Below are positions 51,033 through 61,522 of a stretch of 64,000 bases of DNA, piece by piece. The DNA is from Yersinia aleksiciae (lineage in GTDB: Bacteria > Pseudomonadota > Gammaproteobacteria > Enterobacterales > Enterobacteriaceae). The first letter of the stretch is position 1; every line of letters begins with the position of its first letter. A program made the translations under genes and the position numbers. Location: the NCBI RefSeq assembly GCF_001047675.1, contig NZ_CP011975.1, positions 3,264,073-3,328,072 of the forward strand, in the 5' to 3' direction. The notes below the pieces were generated by a model. The model was not told the DNA's origin, ran no database searches, and saw only the letters and a list, made by a program, of their open reading frames with translations.

Positions 51033-53093
51033 ATGGCTGACATCATACCAAACATTCCCGTTTCAATGCCGTCACGACTATTCACAATGCCACGTAAATT
51101 CGGGGCCATCTTTGGCGGCCGTATCTACATCGGTGAGATTGATACCGACCCAACTATACCATCAAATCAGATTCAGGTTTTCTTGGAGAATGAAGATGGC
51201 AGCCATGTTCCTGTTGCTCAACCTTTACTGATCAACGCCGGTGGCTATCCCGTATATAACGGGCAAGTGGCTAAGTTTGTAACTGAGCAGGGCTACAGCA
51301 TGGCTGTATATGATGCGCTTAATGTGCAGCAGTTCTACTTCCCTAATCTTTCACCACCTACAGCAGGCGATCGCTTTGGCTCAGTGGCAGACGTGCAGGC
51401 AGCGAATATCCCATCAAGCACCAAATATATTAATGTCGATGGTTACTACAGCGCTGGCGACGGTGGGGCAGCTAACTATAAGCAAGTTGCGTCAGAACCA
51501 ACGCACGCAGGGAAGATTCAGTCAGCAGATGGTAACTGGTGGGAGATCACTGAAACATCAATCAGCCCTGAGCAACTTGGCGCTAAAGGTGACGGAGTAA
51601 CAGAGGATGGGCTTGCATACAAAAACACCATTGCTGTTGGGCGTGGAGTATCGTTTACAGCCGGAAGAACTTATCTAATTAATGGCGTCACCGGCATCCC
51701 AGTGAAAGGGCAAATCATCAAGGGTAACGGCGGCATCCTAAAGAAGACAGACCTAACAACTGATATCCCATCAATAGGGGTACAAGATGCACCTAAGTTT
51801 ATTAAAATTGATACCACGGACGATGTTACTATTGATGGGGTTATATTTAATTACACTGGAACTAGCAGCCCAAGACTCTATGGTATTACGGTTGAAAATT
51901 CACTGAGAACTGACATAAAGAATTGCAAGTTTATAGGAAACGAAACCCCAACTTTCTTCTGGAAAAACTCTAAGCTTTCAAAATTTACATACAATGAAAC
52001 ATCAGGTGGAATATTTGGCATAGCAACGGGTGGTGATGGCGCTGGGAATACGAACGGCCCTGTTACTGATACAGTGATTGCCTTCAATATTTTCTCTGGC
52101 GCTGTCAGTGAAGCTATAGATATTAATTGGGATACAGAGCGTTGCCTTATTATTGGAAACACTTGCTACAACAACTCACTCGGAGTTGATGAAGAGATTG
52201 TTGACATTGGCGGTGGCGTTTGCCGTGATATTTGGGTATTAAACAATAGCTTTGATGGGGGTGGTAGGACATACGATGTTGTTTATCTTAAAGGAGATAC
52301 GCAACGAGTCCTCGTTCAAGGTAATAAAGTATTCAATGGAAAATTATCTAATCCGGGCTCTTGTGTAAGGGTTACATCTCAATACGGCCAAATTAAAAAT
52401 GTTAAAATAATTGATAATGAATTATCCGGGTCAACATTTGGCGTAAGCATCCAGCAAGGCACTGCTGATGTTATTGTTAGTAGGAATTCAATTAGTAGTG
52501 TTGGGCAGATTGGTATTCGATCAACGACTGGAACTGGAAATTCCAGAATTACAATAACTGAAAATATAATCGATGGCAATAATACTGCGTCCGGTCAGGG
52601 TATTATTATTGATAGATCTAGTTCAGTTATTATTTCAAAAAATCAGGTTCTAAACTTCCTTGACCATGGTATTTATATTGACTCAACAGCGGAAGGAAGT
52701 TCAGTATCAGGGAATAAAGTTACAAATTGCATCTCTGGTATTAGAGCTCTGGCTAACGTTACCACAATTAGCGAGAATGATTGTTATTTGAATAAAACGG
52801 CAGGAATTTCTGTAACTGGATCTAATTCATCAATTATTAATAATACTTGTCGTGATAATGCAGTGACAACAACAAGTTTTGGTTTGATATTCAACGGCGG
52901 GAATTTCTCTACCATTATAGGAAATCGGGTTTATGACACTCGAACAACAAGATTACAAAATGGTTTTACCGCGGTAGTCCCTGCTGACAGAATTATTATC
53001 ACTGATAACTTATTCTATAATAATCTCACTACCAACATATCAGGTACCGGTTCTTTAACTAACTCTGTAGTTGCAAATAACATAACCTCCTAG
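51033..53093 (+). CDS. Tailspike: P22-type head-binding domain plus beta-helix
   Basis: 686 residues. Residues 1-108 are clearly the P22 gp9 virion-binding domain (GGRIYIGEIDTDPTIPSNQI, ENEDGSHVPVAQPLLINAGG). From about 175 (EQLGAKGDGVTED) the protein becomes a right-handed parallel beta-helix with repeating Asn/Ile/Gly-rich rungs through to the C terminus, unlike P22's receptor domain. It should bind and cleave a surface polysaccharide, presumably host O-antigen. AT content rises toward the 3' end. Confidence 0.92.
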   Translation: MADIIPNIPVSMPSRLFTMPRKFGAIFGGRIYIGEIDTDPTIPSNQIQVFLENEDGSHVPVAQPLLINAGGYPVYNGQVAKFVTEQGYSMAVYDALNVQQFYFPNLSPPTAGDRFGSVADVQAANIPSSTKYINVDGYYSAGDGGAANYKQVASEPTHAGKIQSADGNWWEITETSISPEQLGAKGDGVTEDGLAYKNTIAVGRGVSFTAGRTYLINGVTGIPVKGQIIKGNGGILKKTDLTTDIPSIGVQDAPKFIKIDTTDDVTIDGVIFNYTGTSSPRLYGITVENSLRTDIKNCKFIGNETPTFFWKNSKLSKFTYNETSGGIFGIATGGDGAGNTNGPVTDTVIAFNIFSGAVSEAIDINWDTERCLIIGNTCYNNSLGVDEEIVDIGGGVCRDIWVLNNSFDGGGRTYDVVYLKGDTQRVLVQGNKVFNGKLSNPGSCVRVTSQYGQIKNVKIIDNELSGSTFGVSIQQGTADVIVSRNSISSVGQIGIRSTTGTGNSRITITENIIDGNNTASGQGIIIDRSSSVIISKNQVLNFLDHGIYIDSTAEGSSVSGNKVTNCISGIRALANVTTISENDCYLNKTAGISVTGSNSSIINNTCRDNAVTTTSFGLIFNGGNFSTIIGNRVYDTRTTRLQNGFTAVVPADRIIITDNLFYNNLTTNISGTGSLTNSVVANNITS

Positions 53094-53204
53094 TTCATCA
53101 GCAAGCTAAAAAATCATTACTTCATGGGCTAAGGGCGAAAATCTATATATAATCAGCTATCTTCATAGTTATCAGTTGAAAACTAACTGTTCTAACTCTT
53201 TGAA

Positions 53205-55184
53205 ATGGATGATTTAATGCTGTCTAACATAGAAAAAAAAGACCCAGCCACAGCCCCAGCTAGAGCATATCGAAGTGATATCGATGGGCTTCGAGCTATC
53301 GCCGTGATTTCGGTAATGCTCTATCATTTCTCAATAGGCCATTTTTCTGGCGGCTTTGTTGGTGTTGATATATTCTTCGTTATTAGTGGTTATTTAATAA
53401 CCGGAGGGATAATAAAGCAAAGGGAGACTGGTAGGTTCAGCTTCTCTGATTTCTACATAAGAAGGGCGAGACGTCTTTTCCCTGCACTGCTTGTAACAAT
53501 AATTCTTAGTTATGTCTCAGCTTTCTGGCTGTTCTCTCCGATTGATTTCGCCAACATGTCAGGGTCAACCATATTTGCATTGGGCGCGATATCTAATATA
53601 TTTTTTTGGATGCAAGCAGATTATTTCGACTCCGCATCTATAGTAAAGCCACTCCTTCATACGTGGTCACTTAGTGTCGAGTTACAATTTTATTTGATTT
53701 GGCCTGCAATATTACTTTTATTGATTAAGTTTGGCAGGAAAATAACAGGGGTTGGAGTTGTTGTAGTTACCATTGCTGGCTTAATTTCATCAATATTTGC
53801 ATTGAAATATGATCCAACCGGCGCATTTTATTTAACACAATATCGATTCTATGAATTTGCAGTCGGTGGGCTGGCGTTCTTTGTTGGACGATCTAAATTT
53901 ATGCAGTCTAAATACTACATGCCCAACATAATTTTTGTTGTGGGTATCGCATTGGTATTTTACTCCATATTTTCATACTCAACCGAAACTGCATTCCCCG
54001 GTATAAATGCGTTGCCACCCGTTATTGGCGCTGCGCTTATCATCCTGTCAGGTGAGCAAGCGATAGGGGCCAAGATACTATCCCTTCGTCCAGTTAGTTA
54101 TATTGGGGAAATTAGCTATTCGCTATATCTAATTCACTGGCCGTTAGTTGTATTTGTTCAATACTTCTCCGTCAAAGAGATTTCTAGTATAGAACGTTAT
54201 GGATTAGTCGCGGCGACGTTCGCTCTTTCTGTGGTCATGCACCGCTTCATAGAAAAGCCATTTAGAAACCCTAAAACATTCAATATCTCGGGCCCAGCTT
54301 TCGCTTTGGCATGTTCATGTATAGCAATGGTCATGATGATCCCCGCCTCAAGTAGTTGGGCTAACAAAGGATGGGTATGGAGATTGCCGGAGCAAATACA
54401 GAAAATTAACGATTTTGATGCTAAGTCAACTGAAAAATTCTTGTGGAATAAACACATTGAATTGGCTGGAGTTGGTGATTTCAAGAATAATGGCAAAGAA
54501 AAGCTATTGATTGCAGGAGATTCTCAATCAGCCGATCTAGTAAACCTCCTCAACGAGTCAGGAATAATAGATAACTATGACGTGGTTGTTAGGTTGATTT
54601 ACACACAATGCGGAACCCCGTTTGTAAACAAAGATGAGAGAGATGCATTTTTCACTAAAAATAACCCAGGAACGATAGCAAGGGCTGACCTGATCCCAGT
54701 ATGTGGAAAGCAAATGGACGCACTAATGGATAGTAAACTACTCGGACAAGCAGACAAAATATATATCGCAATGAAGTGGTACAGTCATTCATTGCCGAAA
54801 TTAAGTGAGGCAATATCTAAGATTTCGAGTATGTCTAATGCGGATATCTATCTTTTTGGGAATAAGATGTTAGCTAAAGGAAGCATAGATTTTGTTAACT
54901 CGCTTGGTCGAGTTAATGGGCTTGGTGAGTATGCATCCGAATTCAGAGATGAAAAATCAGATGCGGTTAATCGAAAGCTCTCAGAAGTTTCTGGAATTAA
55001 GTTTGTCGATATGATGAAACTAACATGTCCAAGCCCTAACTCATGCAATGTACTCACAGACGATCTTAAGCCGATATTCATTGATGCGGCCCATCTAACC
55101 AAAGAAGGAGCTGCATACCTTGGCAAGTCGTTTCCAAGCATCCTTCCGGTATCACCGAAAGGTAATCTAACGAAAAGTAAATAG
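53205..55184 (+). CDS. OafA-type O-antigen acetyltransferase with SGNH domain
   Basis: 659 residues. Residues 20-370 form an acyltransferase-3 membrane domain with the intact signature DIDGLRAIAVISVMLYHF (catalytic His41) and GVDIFFVISGYLIT. The C-terminal half is a periplasmic SGNH domain with nucleophile Ser440 in AGDSQSA and Asp627/His630 in DAAHLT. It should acetylate O-antigen sugars, changing serotype and the phage receptor. Position after the tailspike matches Sf6 oac. ATG 53217 is an alternative start. Confidence 0.9.
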   Translation: MDDLMLSNIEKKDPATAPARAYRSDIDGLRAIAVISVMLYHFSIGHFSGGFVGVDIFFVISGYLITGGIIKQRETGRFSFSDFYIRRARRLFPALLVTIILSYVSAFWLFSPIDFANMSGSTIFALGAISNIFFWMQADYFDSASIVKPLLHTWSLSVELQFYLIWPAILLLLIKFGRKITGVGVVVVTIAGLISSIFALKYDPTGAFYLTQYRFYEFAVGGLAFFVGRSKFMQSKYYMPNIIFVVGIALVFYSIFSYSTETAFPGINALPPVIGAALIILSGEQAIGAKILSLRPVSYIGEISYSLYLIHWPLVVFVQYFSVKEISSIERYGLVAATFALSVVMHRFIEKPFRNPKTFNISGPAFALACSCIAMVMMIPASSSWANKGWVWRLPEQIQKINDFDAKSTEKFLWNKHIELAGVGDFKNNGKEKLLIAGDSQSADLVNLLNESGIIDNYDVVVRLIYTQCGTPFVNKDERDAFFTKNNPGTIARADLIPVCGKQMDALMDSKLLGQADKIYIAMKWYSHSLPKLSEAISKISSMSNADIYLFGNKMLAKGSIDFVNSLGRVNGLGEYASEFRDEKSDAVNRKLSEVSGIKFVDMMKLTCPSPNSCNVLTDDLKPIFIDAAHLTKEGAAYLGKSFPSILPVSPKGNLTKSK

Positions 55185-55270
55185 CACAGTTACTGCGTGA
55201 TAGCTAGGCATGGATGCCTGTGGGGTGGGGGAAATAGAGGTCAAAACGGAGTGGTAAGTTATTGATTAAT

Positions 55271-55305
55271 ATGTCGTGTAATGTCCAACAATGTCCTTAA
55301 ATGTC
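55271..55305 (+). repeat. Four ATGTC motifs at exact 10-bp spacing beside attR
   Basis: ATGTC begins at 55271, 55281, 55291 and 55301, and once more at 55358 near the core. One-helical-turn phasing next to the att core is what tandem Int arm-type or Xis sites look like. Function inferred. Confidence 0.5.
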
Positions 55306-55369
55306 GCACACATATTAAGCAATAAATCACGTTACTAATTGATTTATATTGTTTTTAATGTCTTAAGGG

Positions 55370-55394
55370 GCGCTTTACCTTGCAAAGGTTCCCC
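55370..55394. other. attR core
   Basis: 25-bp repeat identical to attL. It retains a second copy of the rsfS ribosome site and TTG start, now attached to the native upstream region but running into 13 meaningless codons of phage DNA. Confidence 0.9.
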
Positions 55395-55411
55395 CTCGGG
55401 TGGTTTCTGTC

Positions 55412-55538
55412 TATACCCTTCGTTCTGAAGTCGCAGAGTTGTTAGCTACACAGACTCACCCGAATCACATTATTAATGTAAGCTCATCGGGATTGGTGCG
55501 CTTGCTGCCTACCTGCAACGCCAAGTTCTTTGGGTATA
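55412..55538. repeat. Dispersed imperfect-palindromic repeat, copy B
   Basis: 127 bp with inverted ends TATACCC (55412-55418) and GGGTATA (55532-55538) and a central CACCCGAAT...ATCGGGATT. It resembles copy A in the dacA-rlpA spacer. It occupies most of the 284-bp nadD-attR spacer, the former nadD-rsfS intergenic region. Confidence 0.65.
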
Positions 55539-55678
55539 TAACGTTCTTAGGTATTGTTTTGCGGGAGATTCCGCGCACAGCTACCAGTTTGAACAGTTAT
55601 AATGTATCGGGTTTTCAGTGAATACCTGAAATTTAGCGGCGGAGTATAACATGGGTCAATGCGTCGCGATATAAACCC

Positions 55679-56341
55679 TCAGCCGCGATACAAACCCTGT
55701 AACTCAATATATCGCTGAACAGCACGCGGTAACAGGTCATCACAACTTTCACCGTTATGACGTCGGTGGCGAATATCAGTCGCAGAAATGTCCAACAGTG
55801 GCGTATCTGCCAGATAGATTGCCCCTTGTGCCCGTAGGCTCAACGCGTGTGGATCAAAGACCCGGTGTTCATCGAGCCACTGCTGTAATTCTGGTGTTTC
55901 CAGCGTTTGGGCATAACCAGGGCGGGCACAAACCAGCAGATGGCACACATCTAACAGCGATTCCCAGCGATGCCACTTATGCAGTGACAATAATGAATCC
56001 TGCCCAATAATAAACGCTAACGGCAGCTCAGCACCACGTTCTTTACGTAAGGATTCAAGTGTATCGATGGTGAATGATGGCGTGTCACGTAATAACTCTC
56101 GTGAATCAACGCTAAACAGCGGATTACCGGCAATCGCCAGCTCAACCATTTTTAGCCGTTGCTGTGCATTAGCTTCAGGTTGAGGACGGTGAGGCGGTAC
56201 ATGATTGGGCAGTAAAATAATGTGTTGTAGGCCCACTTGTTGAGCCAGGGCTTCAACTGGCTTCAAATGGCCATAATGAATCGGATCAAAAGTACCGCCG
56301 AACAGGGCATGCAGGGTGCGAGTCGGGGATTTATTGGGCAT
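55679..56341 (-). CDS. nadD: Nicotinate-nucleotide adenylyltransferase
   Basis: 220 residues from ATG 56341 (the frame extends to 56371, inside holA). The nucleotidyl-transferase motif [15 protein letters not shown] and the C-terminal ISATDIRHR are intact. It makes deamido-NAD from NaMN and ATP, and is essential for NAD. The start overlaps holA by 11 bp. Confidence 0.95.
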   Translation of the reverse strand: MPNKSPTRTLHALFGGTFDPIHYGHLKPVEALAQQVGLQHIILLPNHVPPHRPQPEANAQQRLKMVELAIAGNPLFSVDSRELLRDTPSFTIDTLESLRKERGAELPLAFIIGQDSLLSLHKWHRWESLLDVCHLLVCARPGYAQTLETPELQQWLDEHRVFDPHALSLRAQGAIYLADTPLLDISATDIRHRRHNGESCDDLLPRAVQRYIELQGLYRG

Positions 56342-57365
56342 CAAAAAAGCTCTCAGGTAATATTTTGCCACACATCAGCATAGACAGCGTTTCTAACTCA
56401 GGCCAGATTGATTGACCATAATCCTGTTTTAGGCGAATTTCCATTTGTGTCAGCAGATGAACCGCTTGTTGCAACTGTGGCATGGAGAGACGTTGCAGTG
56501 CTTGAGTCATGATCGGGCGACGGTTCTGCCACACTTTAAATTGATCAAACAAGGCCCGCAGCGGCACCTGATCCATCCGACGCTTTAATGTTAACAACTG
56601 CAATAATTCACGCTGAAGGGTGCGCAGCAAAATAATGGGTTCGCTATCTTCCTGCTGCAACTGTTGCAGGATATGCCAGGCCCGTTTGCTTTTACCGGCC
56701 AATAGGGCATCTAGCCAATGGTACGGCGTAAAATGCGCGGCATCATTGACCGCTTGTTCTACTTTTGGCAGTGTCAATTTGCCATCGGGGTAGAGCAGTG
56801 AGAGGCGTTCTAATGCCTGCGACAGCGCCAGCAGATTGCCTTCGTAGCAGTAACACAGCAACTGAATGGCGGCATCATCAATGTCCAGATCCAGACTCTT
56901 GGCACGTGTGCTAACCCAACGGGGTAGCTGTGTCTGTTCAGGCGTCTGGCAACTGACAAAAACGCCATTCGGGCTGAGTGCCTTAAACCAGACACTGTTT
57001 TCTTGCGCTTTGGTGAGCTTGTTGGCTCGCAAAATCAGCAGAATATCGGGGTGCAATAGCCCGGATAATTTGACCAATTGCTCGTTCATTGGCGCAGTTA
57101 ACCCACTCTCAGGGAAGCTCAATAGTAGTGTCTGGCGACTGGCAAATAGACTCAGTGCCTGACAGAGGCTAAAGATACTGTCCCACTCGGTATGGGCATC
57201 CAACGCAAAACTGAAATGTTCGGTGAAATCGTGTTGTGCTGCCACTTGACGAATATGGTCCTGACTCTCCTGTAACAGTAATGGCTCATTGCCACATAAC
57301 AGATAGCAAGCGCGCAGCCCCTCATGGAGCTGCGCGACAAGTTGTTCAGGATAGACTCGGATCAT
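56331..57365 (-). CDS. holA: DNA polymerase III delta subunit
   Basis: 344 residues (E. coli 343). N-terminal [20 protein letters not shown] with the [11 protein letters not shown] segment, AAA+-like fold without an active ATP site. The clamp-loader wrench that opens the beta ring. Overlaps lptE by 4 bp. Confidence 0.95.
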   Translation of the reverse strand: MIRVYPEQLVAQLHEGLRACYLLCGNEPLLLQESQDHIRQVAAQHDFTEHFSFALDAHTEWDSIFSLCQALSLFASRQTLLLSFPESGLTAPMNEQLVKLSGLLHPDILLILRANKLTKAQENSVWFKALSPNGVFVSCQTPEQTQLPRWVSTRAKSLDLDIDDAAIQLLCYCYEGNLLALSQALERLSLLYPDGKLTLPKVEQAVNDAAHFTPYHWLDALLAGKSKRAWHILQQLQQEDSEPIILLRTLQRELLQLLTLKRRMDQVPLRALFDQFKVWQNRRPIMTQALQRLSMPQLQQAVHLLTQMEIRLKQDYGQSIWPELETLSMLMCGKILPESFFDAQ

Positions 57366-57985
57366 TGGGCAGGGGTACTGACTGCGGGTTTGCCAATATT
57401 GATCTCTTTGACCGGGGCGATTTTGGCGGTGCCAGTTGCGCTGTTACCGCTCACCGATTTGTCACCATTTTCCTGTGCGTTTTTGACTTCCGCAGCATGT
57501 ACGGTAAGGAGCTGCCGCACTAGCTGCTGAGCTGCCTGCTCACGCATTTCCTGCCGAATAACCCCAGCTTCCGCAGCTTTTGCAAGTGCAGTTAACGGGT
57601 TATCGAAGAAGGAGCGGAAGATATTTACCCGTAACGGGTAAATATCATGGCCCGGTATCAATACTTGCGCCTGTACATGCAGCACTAACTGGTACTCTGC
57701 CGTCACACCATTTCGGAAGATGGACACAGTATCCTTATTTTCGGATGAGCCAATAATCCGTAAGGTCGGTAGGTCTTGGCGCATCGGGTCATCAACAATA
57801 GTCACGTTGCTTAAACGCAATTGTTGACGTACTGCACGGGTTAGCGGGCCATAGGGATCGCTACTTTCCAGCAGTAATTTTTGCAGTTCAGGTGGCACCT
57901 GAGTGGTGCCTCGCAGATTAAAGCCACAGCCAGCGGTGACCAGCACCGCCAACCCCAGCAACAGCGTCAGAATACGATGTCGCAC
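57362..57985 (-). CDS. lptE: LPS-assembly lipoprotein LptE
   Basis: 207 residues. Lipobox LVTAGC gives lipidated Cys19, followed by [20 protein letters not shown]. It plugs the LptD barrel that inserts LPS in the outer membrane. The Thr/Ala/Lys-rich C-terminal tail makes it slightly longer than the E. coli protein. Follows leuS by 14 bp. Confidence 0.95.
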   Translation of the reverse strand: MRHRILTLLLGLAVLVTAGCGFNLRGTTQVPPELQKLLLESSDPYGPLTRAVRQQLRLSNVTIVDDPMRQDLPTLRIIGSSENKDTVSIFRNGVTAEYQLVLHVQAQVLIPGHDIYPLRVNIFRSFFDNPLTALAKAAEAGVIRQEMREQAAQQLVRQLLTVHAAEVKNAQENGDKSVSGNSATGTAKIAPVKEINIGKPAVSTPAQ

Positions 57986-57999
57986 AACTCCTCCTTGTC

Positions 58000-60582
58000 T
58001 TAACCCACAACCAGGTTAAGCAGTTTGCCAGGAACATAGATGACTTTACGCAGGGTAACCCCATCCAGGTATTTAGCCACCAAGTGCTCTTGACCAGCAC
58101 GTTCGCGAACATGCTCTTCAGTGGCATCGGCAGGCACAGTAATTCTGCCACGCACTTTACCATTAACCTGTACGACAACTAATTTAGAGTCTTCGATCAT
58201 CGCTTGTTCATCGGCGATTGGCCATGGTGCGGTATCGATATCACCTTCGCCACCCAGCGCTTGCCACAAAGTGAAGCAGACGTGAGGAGTGAATGGATAA
58301 AGCATACGTACCACTGCCAGTAACGCTTCTTGCAGCAGAGCGCGGTCTTGCTCAGTTTCCTGAGGTGCGCGGCCCAACTTGTTCATCAACTCCATTACCG
58401 CTGCAATGGCAGTGTTGAAGGTTTGACGGCGACCCACATCATCAGTGACTTTGGCAATCGTTTTGTGCAGATCACGACGCAGGGATTTCTGATCATCTGT
58501 CAGGTTAGCAATATCCAGCGGGGCCGTTGCACCTTTTGCAGTGTGATCAAAGGCCAGACGCCAGACACGTTTCAGGAAGCGGTTAGCTCCTTCAACGCCA
58601 GACTCTTGCCACTCCAACGTCATTTCTGCTGGGGAAGCAAACATCATAAATAGACGTACGGTATCGGCACCGTATTTTTCTACCATCACCTGTGGGTCGA
58701 TACCGTTATTTTTCGATTTCGACATTTTGCTCATGCCGGCATACACCAGTTCATGGCCCTCAGCATCGGTCGCTTTAATAATGCGGCCTTTATCATCACG
58801 CTCGACGATAGCATCAACCGGTGAAACCCAAATACGTTCACCGCCAGTGCCGGTGTAGTAGAAGGCATCAGCCAATACCATGCCCTGACACAGCAGACGT
58901 TTGGCTGGCTCGTCGGAGTCTACCAGACCTGCATCACGCAGCAGTTTGTGGAAGAAGCGGAAGTACATCAGATGCATGATGGCATGTTCGATACCACCGA
59001 CATACTGATCGACCGGCAGCCAGTAGTTAGCGGCGGCAGGGTCCAGCATACCTTCATCATATTGCGGGCAGGTGTAGCGCGCGTAATACCATGATGACTC
59101 CATAAAGGTATCGAAGGTATCGGTTTCACGCAGTCCCGGCATTCCGTTCACGGTGGTTTTAGCCCACTCAGGGTCAGCCTTGATTGGGCTGGAAATACCG
59201 TCCATCACCACATCTTCCGGGAGAATAACCGGCAGTTGATCTTCTGGTGTTGGCACTACAGTACCGTCTTCCAGTGTCACCATTGGGATAGGAGCACCCC
59301 AATAACGTTGACGGGAGACGCCCCAGTCACGCAGGCGGTAATTCACTTTGCGCTGACCTACACCGAGCGCGACCAGTTTGTCGGCAACAGCATTAAAACC
59401 CTCTTCATAATTCAGACCATCGAACTCGCCAGAATTGAACAGGGTGCCTTTCTCGGTCAAGGCTTCTTTCGTGACATCAGGTTCGCTGCCATCTGCGGCC
59501 AAAATAACCGGTTTGATTGGCAGGTTATATTTGGTGGCGAACTCCCAGTCACGGGCATCGTGACCTGGAACGGCCATGACTGCACCGGTACCGTAATCCA
59601 TCAAGACAAAGTTAGCGGTCCAGATAGCCAATTTCTCGCCAGTCAGCGGATGGATGGCATACAGACCGGTCGCCATGCCTTTTTTCTCCATGGTGGCCAT
59701 TTCAGCTTCGGCAACCTTGGTATTGCGGCATTCAGCAATAAAATCGGCCAGTGCAGGGTTGGTTTCAGCCGCTTGCAGTGACAGAGGATGACCGGCAGCA
59801 ACCGCCACGTAGGTCACGCCCATAAAGGTATCTGGACGGGTGGTATAAACGGAGAGTTTTTCTTCGCTATCCAGCACATCGAAAACGATATCAACGCCTT
59901 CGGAACGGCCAATCCAGTTGCGCTGCATGGTTTTAACTTGCTCAGGCCAGCTTTCCAGCGTGTCCAGATCATTAAGCAACTGATCAGCGTAATCGGTGAT
60001 TTTGATAAACCACTGTGGGATCTCTTTACGTTCAACTTTGGTATCACAACGCCAACAGCAGCCGTCGATCACTTGCTCGTTAGCCAGCACGGTCAAGTCA
60101 TGTGGACACCAGTTAACCGCAGAGGTCTTTTTGTAGACCATGCCCTTTTCGTACAACTTGGTGAAGAACCACTGTTCCCAACGGTAGTAGTCAGGTTTAC
60201 AAGTGGCAATTTCACGATCCCAGTCATAGCCGAAGCCCAGTAGTTTTAACTGGTTCTTCATGTACTCGATATTGTCGTAAGTCCAGGGGGCTGGCGCGGT
60301 GTTGTTTTTTACCGCAGCGCCTTCAGCAGGCAGGCCAAATGCATCCCAGCCAATCGGTTGTAACACGTTCTTGCCCAGCATACGTTGGTAGCGGGAGATA
60401 ACATCACCAATGGTGTAGTTACGAACGTGCCCCATATGTAGGCGACCTGAAGGGTACGGCAGCATAGATAGGCAGTAATATTTTTCTTTGCTGGCGTCTT
60501 CAGTGACTTTAAACGTTTGCTTCTCTTGCCAGTGAAGCTGTACTTGCGTTTCGATATCTTCTGGGCGGTATTGCTCTTGCAT
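58000..60582 (-). CDS. leuS: Leucyl-tRNA synthetase
   Basis: 860 residues, the same length as E. coli. HIGH-type motif HMGH at 49-52 ([11 protein letters not shown]), CP1 editing domain, and KMSKS ([11 protein letters not shown]). Charges tRNA-Leu and edits mischarged amino acids. First gene of leuS-lptE-holA-nadD. Confidence 0.98.
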   Translation of the reverse strand: MQEQYRPEDIETQVQLHWQEKQTFKVTEDASKEKYYCLSMLPYPSGRLHMGHVRNYTIGDVISRYQRMLGKNVLQPIGWDAFGLPAEGAAVKNNTAPAPWTYDNIEYMKNQLKLLGFGYDWDREIATCKPDYYRWEQWFFTKLYEKGMVYKKTSAVNWCPHDLTVLANEQVIDGCCWRCDTKVERKEIPQWFIKITDYADQLLNDLDTLESWPEQVKTMQRNWIGRSEGVDIVFDVLDSEEKLSVYTTRPDTFMGVTYVAVAAGHPLSLQAAETNPALADFIAECRNTKVAEAEMATMEKKGMATGLYAIHPLTGEKLAIWTANFVLMDYGTGAVMAVPGHDARDWEFATKYNLPIKPVILAADGSEPDVTKEALTEKGTLFNSGEFDGLNYEEGFNAVADKLVALGVGQRKVNYRLRDWGVSRQRYWGAPIPMVTLEDGTVVPTPEDQLPVILPEDVVMDGISSPIKADPEWAKTTVNGMPGLRETDTFDTFMESSWYYARYTCPQYDEGMLDPAAANYWLPVDQYVGGIEHAIMHLMYFRFFHKLLRDAGLVDSDEPAKRLLCQGMVLADAFYYTGTGGERIWVSPVDAIVERDDKGRIIKATDAEGHELVYAGMSKMSKSKNNGIDPQVMVEKYGADTVRLFMMFASPAEMTLEWQESGVEGANRFLKRVWRLAFDHTAKGATAPLDIANLTDDQKSLRRDLHKTIAKVTDDVGRRQTFNTAIAAVMELMNKLGRAPQETEQDRALLQEALLAVVRMLYPFTPHVCFTLWQALGGEGDIDTAPWPIADEQAMIEDSKLVVVQVNGKVRGRITVPADATEEHVRERAGQEHLVAKYLDGVTLRKVIYVPGKLLNLVVG

Positions 60583-60939
60583 GGCGGCCAGTGGTCCTAT
60601 AGTGAAAAACAGCTACGCCTGTAGCATCATCTGTTTCATATCATAAAGAGAGATCCGCATAGCATAGCCGATAAGCGGCAGCGGCAACAACACTCAGCAC
60701 CCTACAGTCGGTTTTTTCTGCGTAGTGGATGGCAGAAATCACCAAAGTGGGGGGAAACGACCTGATGATGCAGTGACTTCAGTCATTTACGACTAAAATT
60801 ATTAAGGTTAACTTTATTATCTAAGTAAGTGGCTAAAAACTAAGGAGCCGGATAATCGTTAGTAGGTGAGAATTAGCCTGCTGACTGTTTTGCTTCATCA
60901 CAACTTGGCTTTATCACACCCGTGGATCGAGGAGAGATT
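60583..60939. other. leuS-ybeL divergent intergenic region
   Basis: 357 bp with no coding signal. It holds the leuS promoter and leader (minus) and the ybeL promoter (plus, AT-rich tract about 60790-60835). No T-box or other RNA element was recognised. Confidence 0.4.
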
Positions 60940-61422
60940 ATGAACAAGGTAGCTCAATATTATCGTGAGTTAGTGACATCACTGACAGAACGCTTGAAAA
61001 ATGGTGAACGTGATATCGATAAGCTGGTGGACAGCGCTGAACAGCGGCTGAATGCCGTAGAAGAGTTAACCCGCAGTGAAGTTGAGCAAATCATACAGGC
61101 GGTGCGCCGTGATCTGGAGGAGTTTGCTCGCAGCTATGAGGAGAGCAAGGACGAATTCACTGACAGCGTATTTATGCGGGTGATTAAAGAGAGTTTGTGG
61201 CAGGAGTTGGCTGATATCACCGACAAAACCCAGTTAGAGTGGCGCGAGGTGTTTAAAGACGTCAGTCATCATGGGGTTTATCACAGTGGTGAGGTGGTCG
61301 GGCTGGGGAATTTGGTGTGTGAAAAGTGCCATCAGCATCTGGCCTTCTACACCCCGGAAGTGCTGCCACTCTGTCCAAAATGTGGTCATGACCAATTCAA
61401 TCGTCGGCCCTTCCAGCCATAA
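60940..61422 (+). CDS. ybeL: YbeL, zinc-ribbon DUF1451 protein
   Basis: 160 residues from ATG 60940, behind GAGGAGAG. N-terminal coiled-coil helices (LTERLKNGERDIDKLVDSAE...), C-terminal zinc ribbon CEKCHQHL...CPKCGHDQF. Conserved divergent from leuS in enterobacteria. Function unknown. Confidence 0.93.
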   Translation: MNKVAQYYRELVTSLTERLKNGERDIDKLVDSAEQRLNAVEELTRSEVEQIIQAVRRDLEEFARSYEESKDEFTDSVFMRVIKESLWQELADITDKTQLEWREVFKDVSHHGVYHSGEVVGLGNLVCEKCHQHLAFYTPEVLPLCPKCGHDQFNRRPFQP

Positions 61423-61452
61423 AGGGGCTAGGCGATAATCATTTATTTTTAT

Positions 61453-61485
61453 AGGGCTAGTTATAATACAGCTAGCCCTTTTTTT
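61453..61485 (+). terminator. ybeL terminator
   Basis: AGGGCTAG/CTAGCCCT stem followed by a 7-T run, 30 bp after ybeL. Confidence 0.9.
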
Positions 61486-61522
61486 ACTTAATTATTAATT
61501 TAGCCAAAAATAATAAAAATAA

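Larger units (their letters stand above)
15007..55394. mobile_element. Intact P22-like prophage with lambda-like left arm (about 40.4 kb)
   Basis: Bounded by a 25-bp perfect direct repeat (15007-15031 and 55370-55394). Int lies at the left end. Modules in order: int-xis, recombination operon, immunity, O-type replication plus helicase, nin region, Q, lysis, and P22-order head and tail genes with tailspike and O-antigen acetylase at attR. No transposase was seen, and the only possible lesion is a frameshift near 35.9 kb, so it may be inducible. Unit length between att copies is 40,363 bp. Confidence 0.95.

Noticed and set aside
55370-55394. tRNA or tmRNA attachment site
   Set aside because: The core is the 5' end of rsfS. 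No tRNA-like cloverleaf or CCA end is present, and no tRNA gene was seen in the window.
55400-55621. 73-codon ORF between attR and nadD
   Set aside because: It lies across a palindromic repeat, has no ribosome site and no protein-like pattern. Part of it is simply the repeat.
60583-60939. T-box or leader peptide controlling leuS
   Set aside because: No run of Leu codons, no specifier or T-box sequence, and no terminator-antiterminator pair could be seen on the minus strand.
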